DNA of 6,115 bases from CAYQPF01 sp964419225. Lineage in GTDB: Bacteria; Cloacimonadota; Cloacimonadia; Cloacimonadales; CAYQPF01. The stretch spans positions 1-6,115 of the forward strand of contig CAYQPF010000231.1 of assembly GCA_964419225.1 (NCBI GenBank), in the 5' to 3' direction. The position numbers and the translations under genes were made by a program. Positions 1 through 3,824 of the stretch are shown in pieces (position 1 is the first letter of the stretch; every line of letters starts with the position of its first letter). The notes beneath the pieces are model-generated. The model was not told the DNA's origin, made no database searches, and saw nothing but the letters and a program-made list of their open reading frames with translations.

Positions 1-1
1 G

Positions 2-121
2 CGTAAGCTCTTGTGGGATGGCCGTGATAATCAAGGCAGATCTGCATCCTCCGGTTTGTATTTCTATCAAATGCAGACTGATGAATACCGCAAAATCATG
101 AAAGCCCTCCTCCTCAAATAG
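2..121 (+). CDS. C-terminal end of an exported/surface protein with a FlgD-like, T9SS-type sorting tail (5'-truncated)
   Basis: Only the last 39 residues are present; the frame is open to the left edge and stops at TAG 119-121. The visible peptide begins RKLLWDGRDNQGR, continues through SSGLYFYQMQTDEY, and ends KIMKALLLK. The pattern W-D-G-x-D-x-x-G-x-x-x-x-S-G-x-Y-x-Y is typical of the FlgD Ig-like fold found at the C-terminus of many secreted proteins of the FCB group. The basic/hydrophobic ending (R-K-I-M-K-x-L-L-L-K) resembles type A sorting signals of the type IX secretion system. By family knowledge such tails are read at the outer membrane and usually removed. The catalytic or binding part of the protein lies outside the window, so its activity is unknown. 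No gene follows in the same direction, so it ends its transcription unit. I am fairly sure of the tail type and unsure whether this organism has a working T9SS. Confidence 0.8.
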   Translation, partial: RKLLWDGRDNQGRSASSGLYFYQMQTDEYRKIMKALLLK

Positions 122-151
122 GACTAGCGTCCAGCATATTTTGCAGGTGAT
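121..151 (+). repeat. 31-bp hairpin repeat, copy 1
   Basis: The repeat starts GGACTAGCGTCC, where GGAC pairs with GTCC around a TAGC loop, and continues with CAGCATATTTTGCAGGTGAT-type sequence. The second half can also fold, CCAGCA against TGCAGG with one A-A mismatch. Its first base is the last base of the upstream TAG stop codon, so the hairpin sits immediately after the reading frame. It differs from copy 2 at four positions and from copy 3 at three. Confidence 0.8.
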
Positions 152-205
152 AACTGGAAGAGTCTGAAACATTTCATTCTTTTCCAGTTCTCTGTTATTG
201 ATAAA

Positions 206-236
206 GGATTAGCATCCAGCTTTTTTTGCAGGTGAT
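206..236 (+). repeat. 31-bp hairpin repeat, copy 2 (compensated stem change)
   Basis: This copy starts GGATTAGCATCC. Relative to copies 1 and 3, repeat position 4 changes C to T and position 9 changes G to A. These two positions pair with each other, so the GGAT/ATCC stem is kept. The other differences from copy 1 are two A-to-T changes in the T-rich middle. It starts 85 bases after copy 1. Confidence 0.8.
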
Positions 237-294
237 GTATGTGGGATATTGATAAATTAATGTCTCATTTGGTAATGCAACATTATGTCACAAT

Positions 295-325
295 GGACTA
301 GCGTCCAGCATATGTTACAGGGGAT
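295..325 (+). repeat. 31-bp hairpin repeat, copy 3
   Basis: The first 19 bases are identical to copy 1, including GGACTAGCGTCC. It differs at repeat positions 20, 23 and 28 (T to G, G to A, T to G). It starts 89 bases after copy 2. Across the three copies 24 of 31 positions are invariant, while the 54- and 58-base spacers show no useful similarity apart from a shared TATTGATAAA. Confidence 0.8.
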
Positions 326-337
326 GAAAAGCTTTAT

Positions 338-367
338 GTAGGGGCTGACTCCCACGTCAGCCCTTTT
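338..367 (+). terminator. GC-rich hairpin with T-tract; terminator or REP-like element
   Basis: GGGCTGAC at 342-349 pairs perfectly with GTCAGCCC at 356-363 across a six-base loop (TCCCAC), and TTTT follows at 364-367. This is a plausible intrinsic terminator for the left-edge gene, about 220 bases past its stop codon. The tetranucleotide GTAG at 338-341 lies directly at the 5' foot of the stem. In known REP elements a GTAG next to the hairpin is the mark recognised by RAYT (TnpA-REP) transposases, so it could instead be, or also be, a REP-like repeat. Only one copy of this sequence is in the window. Confidence 0.6.
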
Positions 368-394
368 ATGAAGCGGATTTTAGCAACAGGATTT

Positions 395-406
395 GGGCTA
401 AAGCCC
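395..406. repeat. Short palindrome GGGCTAAAGCCC
   Basis: GGGCT and AGCCC pair around AA in a 12-base near-perfect palindrome. An alternative pairing exists between CCCC at 404-407 and GGGG at 417-420. Palindromes of the form GGCTAAAGCC are common as dispersed intergenic repeats in several bacterial groups, and this looks like a member. No function is known to me. It may form one composite element with the hairpin that follows at 436-464. Confidence 0.5.
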
Positions 407-435
407 CATGTAGAAAGGGGATAATGTTTGTTTTT

Positions 436-464
436 ATAGTCCTCCGGTTAAAACCGGAGGCTAT
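436..464. repeat. REP-like hairpin centred on CCGGTTAAAACCGG
   Basis: CCTCCGGTT at 441-449 pairs perfectly with AACCGGAGG at 452-460. Outside this, ATAG at 436-439 pairs with CTAT at 461-464 with a single bulged T at 440, giving a 13-bp stem with one bulge. A long imperfect stem in an intergenic gap is typical of repetitive extragenic palindromes. Neither strand has a T-tract after the stem, so a standard intrinsic terminator is unlikely, although the stem could protect the 3' end of the convergent transcripts. Confidence 0.6.
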
Positions 465-514
465 TGATCAATTGACTCGATCTCTTAAATGCTCTAGAAA
501 AGATCGTTACAATA

Positions 515-2464
515 TTATTTCATATTCTGCACAACCCATTTCTTAAAGAATTCGGTAGTTTCCTTCTCCGGTCTGGCATGACCTTTGTTAGGTTCGATAA
601 AAAGTTCTACCTTTGCTCCGGCTTTCTTTAGTTTGGCATAGATATCTTTCACATGGGGGAGAGAGACATTAAGATCATTTTCACCATGAAAGATAAAAAC
701 AGGAATGCTTTTGAATGGTTTCAGGTTCTTAGGATTACTAAAATCAGGTGCCTTTAAGCCGGGATCATATTCATTAGTTAATTTAACTTCTCCGGAAAAA
801 ATGGCGATCGCTTTGAACTTATCCGGAGTTTCAGAGAAAGTGCGATATACACCGTATCCGCCCATGGAGAAACCTGTCAGAAGGATTCTGGAAGCATCGA
901 TGGGATAGTCGGTCTGGACAGCTTCAATTGCTTCGGCAATGTCTTCCTGAGCATTATCCCGTGTGAAACCATTGGAAGGTCCGCGTCCAAAGGGTCCTAC
1001 CGCAATATAATCAGCAGGGATAAGTTCTTTGAAACCCATGATATCTGTTTCATCACTGGCACTGCCATGCAGAAAGACCATGAGAGGATATTTTTTTGTC
1101 TTATCATAGTTTTCCGGCAGATAAACGACATAGGGCTGCATTGTGTTGTCGAGTTTAGAGCGGTAGGCTTTTCTGGAGAAGCCTGTCTTTTCAGCCAGCG
1201 GGTCTTTTCCTTTTTCCATAACTGCAAAATAACTGTCTATTTTTTTGAGGATCATCCTTTCTTCATAACATATTTCATATGGTTTAAGGGCATTGATCTT
1301 TTTCTGTAGATCTTCAATGATAAATTGCAGAGTTGTATAAGTTCCTTTGCTGATCTTAATTTTATATTTTTCCAGATTTGCTTTGTATGATTCTTCGTTG
1401 AACTTGGGCAGAACCGTCAGACCGGCAAAGCTGGCATAGTGTTTATTAGCAGAGAACCAGCCTAATTGATAACCACCTTCTGTAAGTTTTGGAACCGGGT
1501 ATGTAAAATCTTTTCGGGTAACGCCGGGGGTGATAGCATAATCTACAGATTTGCTGCCCAGGTATTCTCCTTCTGCAGATCTGAGGAGGACCATGATATT
1601 TTCTGACAGTTCCTTGTTTGACGCAGTGACAGCAGTAATATCAAGAGTTCCACCTTCTTGTATATGCCCTTGTTTGAAGGAGAGATAAGTTTGCGGATTT
1701 CCTTTGAGGACAGGCTTTTGAAATTTAAGTGTCATGTATTCTCTCTTAGAAAATTCGGATCCGGTATGACCATCCAGTAAGGTGTACCAGACAGAATTAT
1801 TTGGTTCAACACCTTTACAGAAACTCAGATTGAAGCCGATGCTTTCTGAGATCCAGGGATGGCAGGGTCTTACATCATCCCAGGGTAGGAGTAATTCAAA
1901 ACTAATTTTACCATTCTCAGCGTGGAATTCCAGTTTGGTTTGTTCACTTGGTACAACAAAGATTTTATTCACATTATAGTTCCAGAAGATACGACGGGTC
2001 CATTCCTGCTGAGGTTTATTCACGGCAGAACAGGCCAGTTCATAGAATTCATCAGCAGGTTCATTGTTAGGTTTGGGCTGTGCAATAAGCATTACAAAGC
2101 CGTCACCGTTCTGGTATGCTCTGTCTCGAAAATACATCTGTTCGGCATCTGCTTCAATATATAAATAGAGAAAACTCGTGCCATAAGCCATTCGATAAGA
2201 AATAGGAGTGGTTTTACTCTTTTTTTCTTTAAATACTGCGTTAAAGGTTCTGACAGGCAGAAATTCCAGAGATTTATCCAGAATCCCGTTGATTGTCGGC
2301 ACTTCTTCCAGAAAGGTTATTTCTTCTTCCATAACAGCAGGTGGTTCTTTTATCATAATGATCTCCCAAGGATTAGCTTCTTCTGCATAAATACAATTTG
2401 CTATGCTAAGCATAAATGTAAAGAGTAAAAAGAATTTTAAACAAACATGGCTGCACTTTTTCAT
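515..2464 (-). CDS. Secreted esterase: N-terminal CBM9/DOMON-like domain and C-terminal alpha/beta-hydrolase
   Basis: This is a complete 649-residue protein, started at ATG 2464-2462 with GGAG five bases upstream. Residues 1-27 form a signal peptide: basic start, hydrophobic 9-22, likely cleavage after IYA. Residues about 45-250 resemble a CBM9/DOMON beta-sandwich (N-G-I-L-D near 59-63, DGFVMLIA at 121-128), known for binding sugars. About 255-355 look Ig-like, and 356-420 are largely helical linker. Residues about 440-649 are an alpha/beta-hydrolase: oxyanion segment FLHGS at 464-468, nucleophile Ser533 in GFSMGG, Asp597 in HGEND and His629 in KGH. The domain belongs to the broad prolyl-oligopeptidase / esterase-D / PHB-depolymerase-like group, and it most likely hydrolyses esters in the periplasm or outside the cell. 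A polysaccharide-linked ester (acetyl or feruloyl) would suit the binding domain, but the substrate cannot be read from sequence. The gene stands alone, divergent from the racemase gene. The Cys24 context (IANC) is a poor lipobox, so a lipoprotein is less likely. Confidence 0.87.
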   Translation of the reverse strand: MKKCSHVCLKFFLLFTFMLSIANCIYAEEANPWEIIMIKEPPAVMEEEITFLEEVPTINGILDKSLEFLPVRTFNAVFKEKKSKTTPISYRMAYGTSFLYLYIEADAEQMYFRDRAYQNGDGFVMLIAQPKPNNEPADEFYELACSAVNKPQQEWTRRIFWNYNVNKIFVVPSEQTKLEFHAENGKISFELLLPWDDVRPCHPWISESIGFNLSFCKGVEPNNSVWYTLLDGHTGSEFSKREYMTLKFQKPVLKGNPQTYLSFKQGHIQEGGTLDITAVTASNKELSENIMVLLRSAEGEYLGSKSVDYAITPGVTRKDFTYPVPKLTEGGYQLGWFSANKHYASFAGLTVLPKFNEESYKANLEKYKIKISKGTYTTLQFIIEDLQKKINALKPYEICYEERMILKKIDSYFAVMEKGKDPLAEKTGFSRKAYRSKLDNTMQPYVVYLPENYDKTKKYPLMVFLHGSASDETDIMGFKELIPADYIAVGPFGRGPSNGFTRDNAQEDIAEAIEAVQTDYPIDASRILLTGFSMGGYGVYRTFSETPDKFKAIAIFSGEVKLTNEYDPGLKAPDFSNPKNLKPFKSIPVFIFHGENDLNVSLPHVKDIYAKLKKAGAKVELFIEPNKGHARPEKETTEFFKKWVVQNMK

Positions 2465-2491
2465 ATTAACTCCATTATTAATCTTTATTTT

Positions 2492-2518
2492 TTATTAGGC
2501 ATTCTCTGTGCCAGACAA
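2492..2518 (-). promoter_or_regulatory. Candidate esterase promoter with an inverted repeat in its spacer
   Basis: On the minus strand TTGTCT (2518-2513) is followed after 15 bases by TAATAA (2497-2492), about 28 bases before the ATG. The spacer is exactly an inverted repeat, GGCA and TGCC flanking a seven-base centre (2498-2512). It could be a short operator over the promoter. The 15-base spacing is short for a sigma-70-type promoter, so this is a weak call. Confidence 0.25.
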
Positions 2519-2670
2519 TTCTCTATTACTTAAATCACTGTGAAGTTTGATATTGTAGCAAAATATTGGTTAATCTCTAATGTTGTAAACTTACTTGAAT
2601 ATATCTATTTGATATAGAATTGCTGAAAAATAAACTTGCCAACAAAGCAACTATAACAATTTATTTGATT

Positions 2671-2676
2671 AGGAGG
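2671..2676 (+). promoter_or_regulatory. Strong ribosome binding site of the racemase gene
   Basis: AGGAGG is a full match to the Shine-Dalgarno core and lies five bases before ATG 2682. It fixes the racemase start and suggests efficient translation. Confidence 0.85.
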
Positions 2677-2681
2677 ATAAC

Positions 2682-3374
2682 ATGAAAACATTAGGTCTTA
2701 TTGGAGGGTTAAGCTGGTTCTCTACAGAAGTATATTATCGGAAACTCAATGAGTTAATTGGTACCAGATTGGGGGATAATTATTCAGCCAAAATATTGCT
2801 TTATTCTCTTAATTTCAAGGATTTCAGAATTTTGCAGGAAAAAGATGATTGGGATCAAATCGAAATCCTCTTATCTGATATAGCCCTCAGGTTGGAAAAA
2901 GCAGGAGCAGATTGTATTGTAATCTGTACCAACACTCCTCATCTGGTTGCAGATGGAATTCAGAAAAAGATCAGCATCCCTCTCATACATATTGCCGAAG
3001 AAACTGCAAAACATATCCAGAAACAAAGCATAAATGAAGTTGGACTTCTTGGAACTAAGTTCACCATGGAACAAGCCTTCTTCAAAGAACGCTTAACACG
3101 TTATGGAATTGAGACAATTATCCCGAGCTCTATAGACAGAGATTTTATTCATACTTCAATTTTTACCGAACTGACCAAAGGTGTATTTAAAAACGATACT
3201 AAGAAAAAGATCATAGACATTATCAGTTCAATGCAGGATGAAGGAGCACAAGGCATAATCTTCGGTTGTACTGAATTAGCACTGCTTATTAAAGCAGAGG
3301 AATATGAAGTAAAAATCTTTGATACAACTTCAATTCATGCAGCAGCAGCAGTTGATTTCGCGTTAAAACAGTAA
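2682..3374 (+). CDS. Aspartate/glutamate racemase family protein (YgeA-like)
   Basis: This is a complete 230-residue cytoplasmic enzyme with no signal peptide. The family inverts the alpha-carbon of aspartate or glutamate without a cofactor, using two facing catalytic residues in two similar alpha/beta domains. The start MKTLGLIGGLSW (1-12) is the usual N-terminal strand and substrate loop. The first catalytic motif is ICTNTPH at 81-87 and the second is GCTELAL at 195-201. Aligned with the CNT motif of PLP-independent aspartate racemases, the first catalytic position is Thr83 instead of Cys; the second is Cys196. A Thr/Cys pair (Thr83/Cys197) is known in E. coli YgeA, an enzyme acting mainly on the L-isomers of Asp and Glu, so similar behaviour is a reasonable inference. 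The length is normal. No cell-wall gene is adjacent, so a role in D-amino-acid catabolism or supply is open. It is transcribed alone and faces the M16 peptidase gene across a repeat-rich gap. Confidence 0.9.
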   Translation: MKTLGLIGGLSWFSTEVYYRKLNELIGTRLGDNYSAKILLYSLNFKDFRILQEKDDWDQIEILLSDIALRLEKAGADCIVICTNTPHLVADGIQKKISIPLIHIAEETAKHIQKQSINEVGLLGTKFTMEQAFFKERLTRYGIETIIPSSIDRDFIHTSIFTELTKGVFKNDTKKKIIDIISSMQDEGAQGIIFGCTELALLIKAEEYEVKIFDTTSIHAAAAVDFALKQ

Positions 3375-3400
3375 CTAATAGGTGCTTTTTCGAGATTAAC

Positions 3401-3441
3401 CACAAATGGTCACAAATGAGAAACGAATGAACACAAATAAT
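3401..3441 (+). repeat. Four degenerate ten-base direct repeats (CACAAATG type)
   Basis: The units start at 3401 (CACAAATGGT), 3411 (CACAAATGAG), 3422 (AACGAATGAA) and 3432 (CACAAATAAT). They are spaced 10, 11 and 10 bases apart, so each falls on nearly the same face of the helix. A/C-rich runs of this form (accacaaatgg-acacgaatgg) occur as dispersed intergenic sequence in several bacteria. Here it lies 27 bases after the racemase stop codon. Confidence 0.55.
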
Positions 3442-3481
3442 GCAAAGAGAGGGGAGTGAAAAAAAGAGACTTTCTTGGAAG

Positions 3482-3505
3482 AAGAGCCTGCCAGGCTCTT
3501 TATTA
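3482..3505 (+). terminator. Hairpin AAGAGCCT-GCC-AGGCTCTT, probable racemase terminator
   Basis: AAGAGCCT at 3482-3489 and AGGCTCTT at 3493-3500 form a perfect 8-bp stem with a three-base loop. TATTATAAT follows, so together with the end of the stem it gives a moderately T-rich tail on the plus strand. It lies about 108 bases after the racemase stop codon and is the best plus-strand terminator candidate. It may also be half of a dispersed two-hairpin repeat with the next feature. Confidence 0.5.
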
Positions 3506-3507
3506 TA

Positions 3508-3526
3508 ATGACGCAAGCTGCGTCAT
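3508..3526. repeat. Hairpin ATGACGCA-AGC-TGCGTCAT
   Basis: A perfect 8-bp stem (3508-3515 with 3519-3526) and a three-base AGC loop, starting seven bases after the previous hairpin ends. It has the same stem length and loop length as its neighbour but an unrelated sequence. No T-tract follows on either strand. Confidence 0.55.
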
Positions 3527-3552
3527 CTCCCAGAGAATGGTTTTTGTAAAAA

Positions 3553-3598
3553 ATGGTAGTGACCATATGAAATACTTCTTCACAAGACAGCTGGTCAC
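3553..3598. repeat. Overlapping inverted repeats that cannot form together
   Basis: ATGGT at 3553-3557 can pair with ACCAT at 3562-3566. GTGACCA at 3559-3565 can instead pair with TGGTCAC at 3592-3598 across 26 bases. The two share bases 3562-3565, so only one can form at a time. The stems are short, and chance is a real possibility in AT-rich DNA. Confidence 0.3.
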
Positions 3599-3664
3599 AA
3601 CCTGAGTAGTAACAAATAATTAGTGATTAGTCTCGTTGCCAATAGAGAAGAGAGTCGTCCGAAT

Positions 3665-3694
3665 AAAAAAAGGACAGGGAGTTCCCCCTGTCCT
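3665..3694 (-). terminator. Intrinsic terminator of the M16 peptidase transcript
   Basis: On the minus strand AGGACAGGG (3694-3686) pairs perfectly with CCCTGTCCT (3679-3671) over a six-base loop, followed directly by a run of T residues (the A-run at 3665-3671 on the plus strand). A 9-bp GC-rich stem plus T-tract is a textbook intrinsic terminator. It lies about 130 bases past the peptidase stop codon, on the strand expected. Confidence 0.8.
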
Positions 3695-3722
3695 AAACAC
3701 TATTTCTCAACCCTATCCTAAA

Positions 3723-3747
3723 TCCTTTCCTTTAAAAAGGGCAAGGA
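3723..3747. repeat. Degenerate C/T-A/G palindrome
   Basis: TCCTT at 3723-3727 pairs with AAGGA at 3743-3747, and CCTT at 3729-3732 with AAGG at 3737-3740, leaving a small asymmetric internal loop (T against GC). In composition and layout it is a decayed relative of the palindrome at 3768-3792. GTAG at 3751-3754 lies just past it. Confidence 0.4.
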
Positions 3748-3767
3748 CTTGTAGCGGATCCTCATCT

Positions 3768-3792
3768 CCCTTCCCTTATTAAAAGGGAAGGG
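3768..3792. repeat. Perfect palindrome CCCTTCCCTT / AAGGGAAGGG
   Basis: CCCTTCCCTT at 3768-3777 pairs perfectly with AAGGGAAGGG at 3783-3792 around a five-base ATTAA loop. The flanks CATC at 3763-3766 and GATG at 3798-3801 are also complementary but offset. Pyrimidine-then-purine palindromes followed by CCAGGGATGGG-like sequence are a widespread type of intergenic repeat in bacteria. With no T-tract on the minus strand it is unlikely to terminate the peptidase transcript by itself. Confidence 0.6.
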
Positions 3793-3824
3793 CCAGGGAT
3801 GGGTTGTTGTTTCCTAACAACTAA

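Larger units (their letters stand above)
122..514. other. Repeat-rich intergenic region between convergent genes
   Basis: This gap separates the left-edge gene from the esterase gene, which ends here from the other side. I see no coding frame with a plausible start and ribosome site. It contains three 31-bp repeats (the first overlaps the upstream stop codon by one base), then three different hairpins. Weaker structure is also present. AACTGGAA at 152-159 pairs with TTCCAGTT at 182-189, inside the first spacer. CGATCT at 478-483 pairs with AGATCG at 501-506, and the stem can extend with one mismatch; this lies just past the esterase stop codon and could form a small 3'-end hairpin on its transcript. 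Neither has a clear T-tract, so I do not call them terminators. Confidence 0.7.
2465..2681. promoter_or_regulatory. Divergent promoter region of the esterase and racemase genes
   Basis: The 217 bases are strongly AT-rich and must carry the start signals of both flanking genes. Toward the racemase, TATAGA at 2613-2618 and TATAAC at 2652-2657 are possible -10 boxes, but neither has a convincing -35 at 16-18 bases. For the esterase a specific candidate is listed separately. No riboswitch or binding site that I recognise is present. The promoter consensus of this lineage is unknown to me, so exact positions are guesses. Confidence 0.5.
3375..3824. other. Repeat-rich intergenic region between convergent genes
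   Basis: In this 450-base gap I find no credible gene; short frames lack ribosome sites and family resemblance. From left to right it holds a direct-repeat patch (3401-3441), two adjacent hairpins (3482-3526), overlapping inverted repeats (3553-3598), a minus-strand terminator (3665-3694) and two related C/T-then-A/G palindromes (3723-3747 and 3768-3792). GTTGTT at 3803-3808 with AACAAC at 3816-3821 gives a further small hairpin just past the peptidase stop codon. Confidence 0.75.

Noticed and set aside
121..325. The three 31-bp repeats as a CRISPR array
   Set aside because: Spacers are 54 and 58 bases, the copies are diverged, only three exist, and no cas gene is nearby.
342..464. Integron attC sites as an explanation of the palindromes
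   Set aside because: No GTTRRRY/RYYYAAC core boxes flank the hairpins, and no integrase is in the window.
997..1227. 76-codon minus-strand frame inside the esterase gene
   Set aside because: It is an alternative frame of the esterase coding sequence, with no protein-family features of its own.
515..2464. Lipoprotein status of the esterase through Cys24
   Set aside because: The residues before Cys24 (Ile-Ala-Asn) do not fit a lipobox, which needs a small residue such as Gly, Ala or Ser at -1; cleavage after IYA by signal peptidase I fits better.
3289..3516. 75-codon minus-strand frame over the racemase 3' end and the gap
   Set aside because: It overlaps a well-supported gene on the opposite strand, has no ribosome site, and runs through the hairpin at 3482-3500; I recognise no family.
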